From positions 54,055 to 118,054 of the forward strand of contig NZ_CANNES010000012.1 in assembly GCF_947503705.1 (NCBI RefSeq): 64,000 nt of DNA, in the 5' to 3' direction. Below, piece after piece: positions 28,001-36,480 of this stretch (its first letter is position 1; the number at the start of each line of letters is the position of its first letter). Below the pieces are notes generated by a model. That model had not been told where the DNA came from. It did no database searches and saw only the letters and a program-made list of their open reading frames with translations. Source of the DNA: an uncultured Tateyamaria sp. (GTDB taxonomy: Bacteria; Pseudomonadota; Alphaproteobacteria; Rhodobacterales; Rhodobacteraceae). The position numbers and the translations under genes are program-made.

Positions 28001-31000
28001 AACAGGCCGCCCGGGCGTTGGTGGAATCGGCCTTGGCCGCGGGCCAGATGGAGGCACTGTGCAAAGCGGCCGAGGCCGCAGACCTGCTCCCCCTGCCCAT
28101 AGACGCACAAGACGACGTCTGGACGCTCTCGGCCAGCCTGCCCTTTTTGTGGTTACAGGGGCGCGAGGCGGATGTGCTGCGCAGCCTGCGCTGGATCACC
28201 GAGGATCGCACGGGCTGGCGGGTGACCCCGGCCCTGGCCTGGATCGGCGCACGCGCCCAGGCGGGCGATCCCGCGCTCAGCCCCGAGGGGCGCGCTGCCA
28301 CGCTCGACATGCTGCTGGGCTGGCTGAACCGTGAGGGACAGAATTACTGGGGCCGCAGCGCCTGTGCCGCCCTGACTGACTGGGCCGCCGGTCTGGTGCC
28401 CGACCTGGACCGCCTGCCTGCCCCCCTGGACAACCGCGCCATCACCACGCTGATCGCCACCTATGGGTTGAGCCCCGCATTCTGGGCCAAGGTCACGGAC
28501 GAGGCCCTGCCGCCGCGCCTGGCCCTGGCCCAAGGCGCCTTTGTGGACCTGCAGCGGGCCACCACGCCCCAAGGCAGGGCCACGGCCCTGACGCAACTGC
28601 AACGGATGGGCGTGCATGGCATCGCCCGGGCGCGGGTCGAATATCTGGGCCCCGCCGGGGTGGATGTGGCGCCCGGTGCCGCCCTTGATCCCGCTGACCT
28701 CTTGCCCGTTGCGGGGCTGGACGATGATGCCATGGGCGCGGCCGCGCTGCGCCATATGGCGGCCCCCGGGGCCACGCCCGCCACGGATGCAACGGCAGAT
28801 ATGGTTGCCGCCACTCTGCGCCGCATGACAGCCGAACAGGATGAAGGCGCCTTTGCCGCCCTGCAACGGGCTGTGCACGACCAGATCACGGACCTGCTGG
28901 CACAACCCGAAGACACGAAAAGCGCTTTGTTAGAGCCGCTTTTGGCCGATCTGAGCCTGCTCAACGCCGAAAGCGCGCGGTATCTTGGGATCGGCCTGGC
29001 CATGAGTCTGCTGGCCGCCTTGCCCGGGGCTGCCCTGCGACAAGGGCTGGCCGACTGGCTGCTGGCCCAGGACCCAGATGACCCCAACGATCCAACCCAG
29101 GAGGTCGCCTATTGGCGCCGCCGCGCGCCGGCGGTGCGCATGGGGCTGATGCGGTTGGGGGCCAGCGCGGGGCTCGAAGCCGATGTTCGGTCCGAAGCCG
29201 ACGTTCGGCCCGAGGTTGCCGCCATCCTCGCCCGCTATACCCGGATGCCCCCCGGCACCACCGACGCCGATGCCGCCAAGCGGCACCTGCCCCCCCTGCC
29301 CGAAATCATGGGCACCACCACGGCCCTGCCCGCCCCTCATCCGCTCAATGATGTGATCGTCACCGTCCTGTCCTGCGAACCTTACCTTGACAGTCGGGTG
29401 CCCGCCCTGCGCCAAAGCTGGCTGGCCGACCTTGAGGCGATGGGCATCCCGTATGTCTTTGTGGTGGGCAATGGCGATGGCACGCTGCGCGGTGATATCC
29501 TGCATGTGGATGCGCCCGACGATTACGAAGGGCTGCCCGCCAAGACGCTGGCCACCATCGACTGGGTCCGGCGCAACACCGCCCACGCCCATATGTTCAA
29601 GATCGACGATGATTGCCTGGTGGATGCGCAAAACCTCTTTGGCGCGCTGGCCTACCGGACCTGTGACTATATGGGCCGCCGTCTGCACCGCGCACCGGGA
29701 CAGATGGACCGGATCTGGCATCAGGCCAAGGCGTCCTCGCCCCGCGGCAAGCTGGAGCTGGACAAGTCCCCCGAACCCTCGACCTATGCCGATGGCGGAT
29801 CGGGGTATCTGTTGTCCCGCGACGCGATGGAGGCCGCCTGTCGCGCCGCCGCCAGCCCCGAGGGGCGCGCCCTGCTGCACGCGTCCTTCATGGAGGACAA
29901 GCTGCTGGGTGATCTCTTGCAGCTCAGCGATATTTACCTGTCCACGCCGGGCTATATGACCTCGATCCGGCGGCGCACCTTTGGAGCGGCCACGCCGGTG
30001 GCGTTCTGGAATGCAGGTTTTCATCCGTCGCGGGCGGCCCCCACGCAACAGGTACATCTGGACACCCATCTGGGGCACGCAGAGGTGCGCGCGCTGCGAA
30101 ACACCACCGAACTGGCCCCGGCAAAAATCTGGCCCAGTTTTCAGCCCCCGCGCCTGGGCTATCAATCCAACGCGCTGGAACTGATCAGCAGCACCGACAC
30201 CGTGGACCGGGCGCGCAGCGCCGAGGTGACCGTCGTCGCCGTCATGCGCAACGAGATGTTCATGCTGCCCCAGTTCCTGGCCCATTACCGCCGCTTAGGC
30301 GTCACCAGCTTTCTGATTGCCGACAACGTGTCGGATGACGGCACCCGCGAATATCTGCTGGAACAGGCCGACGTGGCGCTGTTCTCGGTCGATACCGATT
30401 ACAACCTGTCGCAATATGGCGTGGCCTGGCAGCAGGCGATGATGTCCGCCTTTCGGGTCGGGCGCTGGTCGCTGGTGGCCGATGCCGATGAATTGCTGGT
30501 CTGGCAGGCAAAACAGACCCAAACATTGCCTGATCTGCTGCAAAGCCCCCGGTTCAAAGGGGCCGAGGCCGCGCGGATCTTCATGCTCGACATGTACCCC
30601 CAGGGGCCGCTGGAACAGGCAACCTTCGAGGGCGCCAGCCCCTTTGCCCAGGCCGGTTTTGCAGACCGGGTGCCTTTTGCCGAAAACCCGCTGACGCGGG
30701 GGCCGTTTTCGGATCAAAGCCTGTGGACTTCCGCCCTGCGCCACCGGCTGATCCCCGGCACCCGGCCTGATCTTTTTGCCGCGCAAAAGATCGCGCTGTT
30801 GAAATACCAGCCCTGGATGCGACTGTCGGCAGGGCTGCACTTTGTGACGGGCGGGCAGCGGGCCGATCAGGATCTCTTCTTTGGGCACTTCAAGTACAAC
30901 GCCGATTTCTACCGCAAGGCCCAGGCAGAAGTGGGGCGCAAGCAGCATTTCAACAATGCCGAGGAATACCGCAAATATCTGGCCCTCGCCTCAGAGGGAC

Positions 31001-31077
31001 GGGCGGTGATCTATGATCCCGACCTGTCGCTGCCCTGGGCCGAGGTGCCCTTTGTAAAGGATCGCCTAGCTCCTTAG
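25048..31077 (+). CDS. Giant multidomain glycosyltransferase (GT2 + galectin-like + GT31-like + GT92-like)
   Basis: 2009 aa from ATG 25048, four bases after the previous stop. Residues 9-330 are a GT2 domain (VISVIVPIYDVADHVG; catalytic-type DSDD at 96-99). A second degenerate GT2-like stretch follows at about 330-480. Residues about 675-800 look galectin-like (LIICNDTRTDGLWRQ, VRLWLNGTLAW). A long helical alpha-region spans about 870-1400. Residues about 1433-1650 resemble GT31-type enzymes (HMFKIDDDCLVDA at 1515; ADGGSGYLLS at about 1581). Residues about 1727-2000 match Glyco_tranf_2_4/GT92 (VTVVAVMRNEMFMLPQFLAH; DADE at 1812-1815). This is a candidate polymerising or glycoprotein-decorating enzyme with three active centres. 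Domain limits are approximate. Confidence 0.8.
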   Translation: MTGQTISAPVISVIVPIYDVADHVGACIASLRAQTHSALQVLMIDDGSRDDSAARARAAAGDDPRFTLISQPNAGLSAARNRGLETATGTYIAFVDSDDRVCPDFLATLLAALNDHPDVPWAACAIRNRFADQTSNLHSAIYDAPDPVLAPGCQVFGFRSAPDIIRHYPSAWNKLYRRDFIADLRFPEGTWFEDHAFFLTLALRAGAMLHVADPLYEQTRGRVGQITETDSDRVFEQLSVLEDILPLLTGSDLPDGPAAAATLTCRLLSERSTTIHDPTRRARFAAAARATLEKHQIPYAPDPDQGIAASWGLELAGHLPLSVIIPWDGRDADALDTTLDALARQRGPGFELMVEGPSKAKPRTAGQAITVLPPGSGLATAKGRFVAWIEAGDVPAPWALYDRIEALLAQDAVLSLSARHVGPDRAAHAGFEPDYVPANTSAPTPFAATPRQALAADLSLSGVVFDRAFLHDHELRPAACGRHGGWPLVLGALVLAPRAVYLPQPDVVLHPQGDGPAALMQPYPLSKLARDHTNICAALPAAAAQALPQGWERRLLARALRLWLLDGPDRGRAGQALAQLSAAALIARRGMGRAGQFWPAGFDPQVGPKFARLFDTAGLARLVRPRERARLAAGGKLPGEVQAAPLDLRDLYPPRPIHAFALTGRGAGLARFQVRFDGALSVDIDFYAGDGKTVPLQISLNPEAGLIICNDTRTDGLWRQARHHPHPLPRTEVELTIEIAAHASQTAVRLWLNGTLAWTLAPRRLGQRGGVARLDQITHLALRGAVTPLDLRPDPAPTGLMLDGRLNLRLPGALTAEATLRIDGSDAPLDCLAMELAPGTPGQRAHLPARAWAEVGPDQALTLRYSAHGQPDQTLPLTRADLAARIATLVHQGLSVGDADLILTIIEQVTLAGLTPHLDAGAQAELARLTQRFGLEDLLPGLVRAPRHQADPFGAIMSDLVGRARRAGAEGLPFADLPRDAAAGQQAARALVESALAAGQMEALCKAAEAADLLPLPIDAQDDVWTLSASLPFLWLQGREADVLRSLRWITEDRTGWRVTPALAWIGARAQAGDPALSPEGRAATLDMLLGWLNREGQNYWGRSACAALTDWAAGLVPDLDRLPAPLDNRAITTLIATYGLSPAFWAKVTDEALPPRLALAQGAFVDLQRATTPQGRATALTQLQRMGVHGIARARVEYLGPAGVDVAPGAALDPADLLPVAGLDDDAMGAAALRHMAAPGATPATDATADMVAATLRRMTAEQDEGAFAALQRAVHDQITDLLAQPEDTKSALLEPLLADLSLLNAESARYLGIGLAMSLLAALPGAALRQGLADWLLAQDPDDPNDPTQEVAYWRRRAPAVRMGLMRLGASAGLEADVRSEADVRPEVAAILARYTRMPPGTTDADAAKRHLPPLPEIMGTTTALPAPHPLNDVIVTVLSCEPYLDSRVPALRQSWLADLEAMGIPYVFVVGNGDGTLRGDILHVDAPDDYEGLPAKTLATIDWVRRNTAHAHMFKIDDDCLVDAQNLFGALAYRTCDYMGRRLHRAPGQMDRIWHQAKASSPRGKLELDKSPEPSTYADGGSGYLLSRDAMEAACRAAASPEGRALLHASFMEDKLLGDLLQLSDIYLSTPGYMTSIRRRTFGAATPVAFWNAGFHPSRAAPTQQVHLDTHLGHAEVRALRNTTELAPAKIWPSFQPPRLGYQSNALELISSTDTVDRARSAEVTVVAVMRNEMFMLPQFLAHYRRLGVTSFLIADNVSDDGTREYLLEQADVALFSVDTDYNLSQYGVAWQQAMMSAFRVGRWSLVADADELLVWQAKQTQTLPDLLQSPRFKGAEAARIFMLDMYPQGPLEQATFEGASPFAQAGFADRVPFAENPLTRGPFSDQSLWTSALRHRLIPGTRPDLFAAQKIALLKYQPWMRLSAGLHFVTGGQRADQDLFFGHFKYNADFYRKAQAEVGRKQHFNNAEEYRKYLALASEGRAVIYDPDLSLPWAEVPFVKDRLAP

Positions 31078-31998
31078 GCCCAACCGCCTGCGCAGGCCGT
31101 TTAACAGTCGTCGCGGACCCGACAGGGGCGCACCCGTCTGGCCGATCGCCCATCCCTGGGTCGTCTTGAACCGGGCATGACCGATCTCGAAATTATGGGC
31201 TACCTCACCGGGATAGACCGCGCGCAGACGGGCCGCGATCTGCCCCGCCAGGGCGTCGTCCAACGGCGCGCTCAGGCTCCAGGGCAGCAACAGGCCCTGC
31301 GACAGCTGTCGCGCTTGACCGCCAAGCGCATCGCGGCGCCACAGACCAAAGACATTGTCCGCCACAGCCCGGTTGGGCATCTGCACGGTGGCGTGGCCCA
31401 ACCCCATATCCGAGGCGACAAAGCGCTCGCCCGGCGTCAATTGGTCAAACAAGACCTTTGGCCCCACCCCCACCATGTTCTCGGCATTGCGATAGAGCTG
31501 CAGATCGTGGTGCACGATGGGCGCGCGCGGGGCCATAAGCGGCAGGATCAGCAACGTATCGAGCAGCGGCCAGGGATGTTGGTGACTGGCATCAATAAAG
31601 GCCAGGCCGGCCGTGCCCGCCTCAACGTCGCCCGCCACATCCAGGGCGGTCACGCCGGTGCGGATGTGCACCCGCTCGGCCAGTGGCCCCGCCACCTGCG
31701 GCACCAGATCGCCCACTGCGCGGCTTTCGTCGAACCACAGCACATCACGCAGATCATAGGACCGCACGTGGCCCGCAATCCCGTGATGGTCCTGCAACAC
31801 CGCCAAAGCCGCCGTCGACAGGCCCGTGGCCGTGCCGATCTCGATCACCAGATCGGGGCGGGCGGTGGCCATGCACATGTTCAGCAAGGACAGATCGCTG
31901 CCATCCACGGCATAATGCCCATCCGTCCACAGCCCAGCCAGCGTGGCATCAAGGTCAGGCGGCAGGATATAGGCGGCAGGATCAAGCATATGCTTCAT
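31066..31998 (-). CDS. Class I SAM-dependent methyltransferase (Methyltransf_24/CmcI-like)
   Basis: 310 aa. Motif I is LVIEIGTATGLSTAAL (about residues 50-65), then LAFIDASHQHPWPLLD, the typical motif of the Methyltransf_24 / cephalosporin-hydroxylase-like group, with HHDLQLY after it. It is coupled to the GT4 gene by an ATGA overlap and converges on the giant glycosyltransferase with a 12-bp overlap at 31066-31077. A sugar O-methyltransferase is the likeliest role. The C-terminal 70 residues are Arg-rich and unrecognised. Confidence 0.78.
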   Translation of the reverse strand: MKHMLDPAAYILPPDLDATLAGLWTDGHYAVDGSDLSLLNMCMATARPDLVIEIGTATGLSTAALAVLQDHHGIAGHVRSYDLRDVLWFDESRAVGDLVPQVAGPLAERVHIRTGVTALDVAGDVEAGTAGLAFIDASHQHPWPLLDTLLILPLMAPRAPIVHHDLQLYRNAENMVGVGPKVLFDQLTPGERFVASDMGLGHATVQMPNRAVADNVFGLWRRDALGGQARQLSQGLLLPWSLSAPLDDALAGQIAARLRAVYPGEVAHNFEIGHARFKTTQGWAIGQTGAPLSGPRRLLNGLRRRLGLRS

Positions 31999-33455
31999 TG
32001 GGTGTAGTGCCTTTCAAGCTCTGTGAGATGCTGGCCTATCGTCACCGGGGCCTGCGCGTTTCGCCAATAGGCGTCCATGTCGATCTCGCCCGCGACCAGG
32101 GCGGCCAACCGATCCTGAAAGGCCTCCGCGTCGCCTGCGGCAAAGGTCATCGCGGCAGAGCCCGATAGCTCCTGCGCGCCGCCCATGTCAGAGCACAGCA
32201 GCGGGATGTGCCGGCTGTGCATCTCGATGGCGACCTGGGGCAGGTTGTCGGCCCAAAGCGGCGGCACCAGGCCCACATCGACCCCCTCCAGCAGAGCCTC
32301 AAGGCCCGCATGGGTATAGCCGTCATGCCAGTCGAGGGCGGCCAGACGCGGGCCAAGGGCGCGCAGGCGGGCCATGGTCAGCGCATCACCCGCGCGCGCC
32401 GCCACCACAAGGCGCAGGCGCGCCAGCAGGTCATCAGGGGCGCTCTCAAGCGCATCAAGCAGGAAATAGAACCCCTTGTCGCGGCGCATATAGCCCAGAT
32501 AGGCCAGCGTCAGCGGCACATCCCCGGGCGCAGGCAAAGGACGCGGGGCAGTCACGTCCCAGGCGGCGGCCTGCGTGGTTCCGATATAGCAAGTGCGCGC
32601 AATATCAGGCTCTATCCCGTGGGAAACGGCAATATCGCGCACCGCATCCGACACACACAGCACCACGTCACAGCCCTGATTGATCGCCTCCACCATCGCC
32701 GTGCGGCGCAGCCCAAAGGGAGAGGCCAAGGCAGGCGCCGCAGCGGTGGGCACCGGCGCAGACCGGCGCGCCCGGCGGATCGCCCGCACCAGCCCCAGCG
32801 CCCGTCGGCCCAAGGCCAGCACCAGGGCAAAGATCGCATCGTAACGCCGCGAACCAGGCTCTAACCCCGCGGATTTGAGCCTGTAATCCAACCCCGCCGC
32901 CATCCGGCCTGCCCGGGGGGCGGGGGGCACCGGCAGACAGGTCTCGCAGGCCCGGCCGCCCTCAAAGTCGGTGCAATGGGCGCGCTCGCGCTGCCACAGG
33001 TTCACCTGCGGACAGAGCAGATAGTAGTTGTGCAAGGACATCACGACGCGGGTGCCGGGGCACCGATCGGCCAGGCGCAGCACACCCGCTGGCAGCCCTT
33101 CAAGGTTGTTGAAATGGACCACATCAAAGGGGCCATGGCTCTCCAGAAAATCGAAAAACACCGCTTCGGTTGCAGGATGATCGACCTGGGCCGGATCGCC
33201 AAAGCTGACATGGCCCGGGGCCATCACCCCGGAATTGACGATCTCGAACCGGCGGGCACGATCCGCGGCGGGGCCGTGGCGCATCGGCTCCCAGCGGGGT
33301 GGGCCGGGGCGCATGTCATAGGAAGTGCCACTGGCCAGAAACAGGGTGTCATCGCCGGGCCGGGCCGCCATCAGGTTGCGCTGATACAGGCTCACACCGC
33401 CGCCACGGCCCTGCGTGTCGAGGTAGTCGACCCAATTGACGTAAAGGACACGCAC
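31995..33455 (-). CDS. Glycosyltransferase family 4 protein
   Basis: The start I favour is GTG 33455 (486 aa, VRVLYVNWVDYLD), seven bases after the sulfotransferase stop; a longer version would run 82 bp into that gene. Features of GT4: the N-terminal RGGGVSLYQRNLMAA acceptor loop, VVHFNNLEGLPAGVL, then LTLAYLGYMRRDKGFYFLLDAL, DVGLVPPLWADNLPQVAIEM and a Ser-Asp-Met-Gly-Gly strand in the donor half. An unusual Cys-containing stretch (CTDFEGGRACETCLP) sits in the middle, as in several GT4 enzymes of surface polysaccharide clusters. Cytoplasmic. Confidence 0.85.
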   Translation of the reverse strand: MRVLYVNWVDYLDTQGRGGGVSLYQRNLMAARPGDDTLFLASGTSYDMRPGPPRWEPMRHGPAADRARRFEIVNSGVMAPGHVSFGDPAQVDHPATEAVFFDFLESHGPFDVVHFNNLEGLPAGVLRLADRCPGTRVVMSLHNYYLLCPQVNLWQRERAHCTDFEGGRACETCLPVPPAPRAGRMAAGLDYRLKSAGLEPGSRRYDAIFALVLALGRRALGLVRAIRRARRSAPVPTAAAPALASPFGLRRTAMVEAINQGCDVVLCVSDAVRDIAVSHGIEPDIARTCYIGTTQAAAWDVTAPRPLPAPGDVPLTLAYLGYMRRDKGFYFLLDALESAPDDLLARLRLVVAARAGDALTMARLRALGPRLAALDWHDGYTHAGLEALLEGVDVGLVPPLWADNLPQVAIEMHSRHIPLLCSDMGGAQELSGSAAMTFAAGDAEAFQDRLAALVAGEIDMDAYWRNAQAPVTIGQHLTELERHYTQ

Positions 33456-33462
33456 CCGGGGC

Positions 33463-34260
33463 TCAGATCTCTTCGCCCAGCCAGTCTTCTCGACCGATCT
33501 GCGTGAAATAATGGACGATGGGGCCGGGCGTGGTAAAGCGGTCAACCACCCGGTTCACCCCTTGCTTGAGCAGACGGCTTTTCATGCGGGGCGAGGGGGC
33601 GACGCCCAGAAACTCGCACAGCCTGGTCGGCACGTCCGGCGCAAAGAGGGTGGTGTATTCCAGCGTCAGCACCTGTTGGGGCAGGTTTTGCAGCAATTGG
33701 GCGGTCAGATGATCAATGGTGGCCCATTCGTGCCAGCGCTGGGAAATCTGGCGGGGGCGGCCCTCGATGGTCTGAGCCACATAGGCGGCATCCTTGCGGG
33801 TCTGGGTCCAGCGCTTGGATTGGACAGCCTTGAGCATGGAGGCCACCTGCGCCAGGCGATTTTCGCGCCACACATGGATGATGCGCAGTTCCGGGTCCTC
33901 GGCCAGCGCCTTGAAGACCTCGATGTTGTGACCCAGCATGAACTTGAACCCGCCCTGGGCCGCACCGCTGGCGGCGGCCTCGGCAAAGACGCGGTGCATA
34001 TGGGCCACCGGATCGCCATCGCGGGTCAGCACGGCCTCGGGGCTGCGGTCCTCTCCGTTCAGGCCCACAACGGCGTGGGGGTTGAACTGTTCGCCGGTGC
34101 AAAAGATTTCCGGATGCGAGTGCAAGAGCGACATCAGATAGGTGGTGCCGGACCGGGGCAACCCCATCAGCACAAAGCGGCCCATGGGGGGGCGGTCAGC
34201 GGCCAGACCCGATGCGCCGGGCAAGGGCAGCTTTGCCAACAGATCACCTACACGTGCCAT
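33463..34260 (-). CDS. Sulfotransferase family protein (Stf0/NodH-like)
   Basis: 265 aa. The PAPS loop is FVLMGLPRSGTTYLMSLL near residue 30, followed by HSHPEIFCTGEQFNPHA, a pattern seen in Stf0/NodH-like sulfotransferases. LRIIHVWRENRLAQVASML supplies the second phosphate site. NodH sulfates an oligosaccharide, so a glycan acceptor is likely, but similarity by eye is not enough to fix it. It lies in the kpsE-kpsT-sulfotransferase-GT4-methyltransferase operon, between the ABC exporter ATPase and a glycosyltransferase, which links sulfation to the exported polymer. Confidence 0.87.
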   Translation of the reverse strand: MARVGDLLAKLPLPGASGLAADRPPMGRFVLMGLPRSGTTYLMSLLHSHPEIFCTGEQFNPHAVVGLNGEDRSPEAVLTRDGDPVAHMHRVFAEAAASGAAQGGFKFMLGHNIEVFKALAEDPELRIIHVWRENRLAQVASMLKAVQSKRWTQTRKDAAYVAQTIEGRPRQISQRWHEWATIDHLTAQLLQNLPQQVLTLEYTTLFAPDVPTRLCEFLGVAPSPRMKSRLLKQGVNRVVDRFTTPGPIVHYFTQIGREDWLGEEI

Positions 34261-34363
34261 TCATATCCCCCTGCCCTCGGCCTGACTGCACTGGTGGCCC
34301 ACCCGCGGGCCACGGGCGCGTTATTGCCGGGCACGGCCCCCAAGACAACCCGAGGTGTGCCGC

Positions 34364-35032
34364 TCATTTTTTGGACATGCGTTTAATGTTCTCAAGATGG
34401 GCCTCAATAGCATCATTAACGTCCTCAAAGAAACTCAGGCGCCCCTGATGCAGCACGATGCCCGCATCGCAAAAATTGCGCATCTGGCCCATCTCGTGGC
34501 TGACCAGAATGGCGCTGGCATGTTCCATCCGGGCCAGAAACACCTCTTGGCTTTTCTTGCGAAAGGCCGCGTCGCCCACGGCCGTGACCTCGTCGATCAG
34601 ATAGGTGTCAAACTGCACCCCCATCGAGGTGCCAAAGGTCAGCCGCGACTTCATCCCCGACGAATAGGTGCGCACAGGGGCGTTGAAATGCGTCCCTAAC
34701 TCGGCGAAATCCTCGACAAAATCCACCAGAGCCTCGGTGTCCACCCCATAGATCCGGGCGATAAAGCGCACGTTCTGGGCCCCTGTCAGATCGCCGTGAA
34801 ACGACCCGGCAAAGCCCACCGGCCACGAGATCGACCCATCCGAGATCACCCGCCCGCTGTCGGAATGCATGGTGCCCGCGATGATCTGCATCAGCGTGGA
34901 TTTGCCCGCCCCGTTCAGCCCCAGCAGGCCCAGCGACCGGCCCGAGGGCAAGGTCGTGTTGAGGTTGTCGATCACGATCTTGCGCTTGCCTTGCACCCAA
35001 AAGCTCTTGGTGAGGTTTTCAAACCGGATCAT
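34364..35032 (-). CDS. kpsT: Polysaccharide ABC exporter, ATP-binding protein (KpsT/Wzt-like)
   Basis: 222 aa, the usual length of KpsT. Walker A is GLNGAGKST (residues 38-46), the signature is YSSGMKSRL and Walker B is TYLIDEVTAVGD, with the H-loop in AILVSHEMGQM. KpsT pairs with the KpsM permease to drive capsular or extracellular polysaccharide across the inner membrane. The kpsM-type gene lies divergently at 36481, and the kpsE-type gene is 24 bp upstream. There is no carbohydrate-binding C-terminal extension as in some Wzt proteins. Confidence 0.92.
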   Translation of the reverse strand: MIRFENLTKSFWVQGKRKIVIDNLNTTLPSGRSLGLLGLNGAGKSTLMQIIAGTMHSDSGRVISDGSISWPVGFAGSFHGDLTGAQNVRFIARIYGVDTEALVDFVEDFAELGTHFNAPVRTYSSGMKSRLTFGTSMGVQFDTYLIDEVTAVGDAAFRKKSQEVFLARMEHASAILVSHEMGQMRNFCDAGIVLHQGRLSFFEDVNDAIEAHLENIKRMSKK

Positions 35033-35056
35033 GACGCCCGTCCTGTGCTGTCCCGA

Positions 35057-36373
35057 TCAACCACGATCACGGATCGAATAGAAGATCAGGCAGGCCACCG
35101 CCCAGCTGAGCAGGGCAAAAAGCGCCACAAGTCCCAGGATCACATCGCGCTGGGGATATTGCGAGGTCTCGGCCAGGGTGGGCCGAATATAGGTTGCCAG
35201 ATAGCGGCTCTGGCGCACCACATTGTCCCGGGCCAGATCCATCGCCGCCAGGGAGGCGCGATAGTTTTCCTCGGCAAACTCACGCTCCACGATCAGCCCC
35301 TCGAACTCGGCGATCAGCGAGGGGTAATCCTGTCCTGCAACGCTGCCCTCCTCGCCGCGGGCCACGGCCACCCGTTCGCGGGCCAACCGGTCACGGATCA
35401 CCTCGATGCGGCGTTGGGCCTGGGCCAGGCGCGGATCGCCCGTGGCTGTGGTTTCGCCCAGCAGGTCCAGATCGATCAGCGCCTGGGCCAGCTGCTGCTG
35501 GAGGTTGTTCATCACGCCCATGCGGCCCTGAATATCGGCTGCCGGATCCACGATCTGGGTCCGCGAGCGGAACGAGGTCAGCTCGCTGCGGGCCGCAGAC
35601 AGGCGGCGCACCGATTCCTCCAGGTCACTGCGAGCAAAGCGCATCGCATCCTCGCGGGCCTGGGCGTTGAGGTCGTTGATCATGTTCTGGCTGTGCATCA
35701 CGATCTCGGTGGTGATGGCCTGGGCCATCTCGCGATCAAAGGCCCGCACCTGCACCTCCAAAAGGCCCGCCCCCTGATCATGCGAGACCCGCACAATGCG
35801 CGTCCAATAGTCCTCAAGATCTTCGATCGAGGCGCCGGGTTCCAGCGCAAAGACAGGGTCGCTGTCCCAGCGCGCGCTGTAATGGGTCCGAATGTCCAGA
35901 TCTTCGTCGATCTGGCGGATCAGAGCCTGGGACTGGATGAACTCATACAAGATATCGCTGTCGCCCGCGGCACTGCCCCCCGCCAGGGCGGCCAGACCAC
36001 CCAACAGCTCGGACGCCCCCTGCCCTTCGTCCTGGCGCACGGTAAAGGCCGTGGTCGAACTGTACTGATCCTCGGCCACTGCCCACAGATACCAGGCCGT
36101 CACCAGGGCGGGCACGATCACCACGATCACAAAGGACAGGATCAGCCCCCAGTGGCGGCGGCGCATCCGGGCGGGTGGCACTGAATCAGCCGCGCTTGCG
36201 GCGGGCGGTTTGCCCGTCTCGGCAGGCACTTGCTGTGGCCGGATCACGATGGATGGCTGGGCTGTCTGGTCCAGGGCCTCAAGCTGTTTCAAGAGCTGGT
36301 CTGCATTCCCTTCGGCAGGACGCACGAAAAGCGGCGGCTTTGCCTTGGCCTTGTCGGCAGTCTCATCACTCAT
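35057..36373 (-). CDS. kpsE: Capsule polysaccharide export inner-membrane protein (KpsE/RkpR-like, PCP family)
   Basis: 438 aa from ATG 36373 (a longer open frame upstream would start in the divergent promoter region). A cytoplasmic N-terminal tail (1 to about 80) is followed by a transmembrane helix (WGLILSFVIVVIVPALVTA), a long periplasmic coiled-coil region (about 200-390, heptad-rich, for example AQALIDLDLLGE) and a second transmembrane helix near the C-terminus (VILGLVALFALLSWAVA). This is the polysaccharide co-polymerase topology of KpsE/RkpR, which links the ABC exporter to the outer-membrane channel. No KpsD-type channel was found in the window. Confidence 0.87.
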   Translation of the reverse strand: MSDETADKAKAKPPLFVRPAEGNADQLLKQLEALDQTAQPSIVIRPQQVPAETGKPPAASAADSVPPARMRRRHWGLILSFVIVVIVPALVTAWYLWAVAEDQYSSTTAFTVRQDEGQGASELLGGLAALAGGSAAGDSDILYEFIQSQALIRQIDEDLDIRTHYSARWDSDPVFALEPGASIEDLEDYWTRIVRVSHDQGAGLLEVQVRAFDREMAQAITTEIVMHSQNMINDLNAQAREDAMRFARSDLEESVRRLSAARSELTSFRSRTQIVDPAADIQGRMGVMNNLQQQLAQALIDLDLLGETTATGDPRLAQAQRRIEVIRDRLARERVAVARGEEGSVAGQDYPSLIAEFEGLIVEREFAEENYRASLAAMDLARDNVVRQSRYLATYIRPTLAETSQYPQRDVILGLVALFALLSWAVACLIFYSIRDRG

Positions 36374-36480
36374 ATCGCGTTCACGCCCTTGATCACCCAA
36401 AGGATTGCCCACAGCAAGGGTTCCTTTTCTGCCGATGTAACATATGCTTGGCATCTCATACCAGTCACGAGCCTGTTGTC
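36374..36480. promoter_or_regulatory. Divergent promoter region between kpsE and kpsM
   Basis: 107 bp separate the two divergent exporter genes and must contain their promoters. I see no convincing consensus elements or operator repeats by eye. Confidence 0.4.

Noticed and set aside
33456..33545. Longer N-terminus for the GT4 enzyme
   Set aside because: It would overlap the sulfotransferase by 82 bp; GTG 33455 lies seven bases after that gene's stop and starts directly at the first beta strand.
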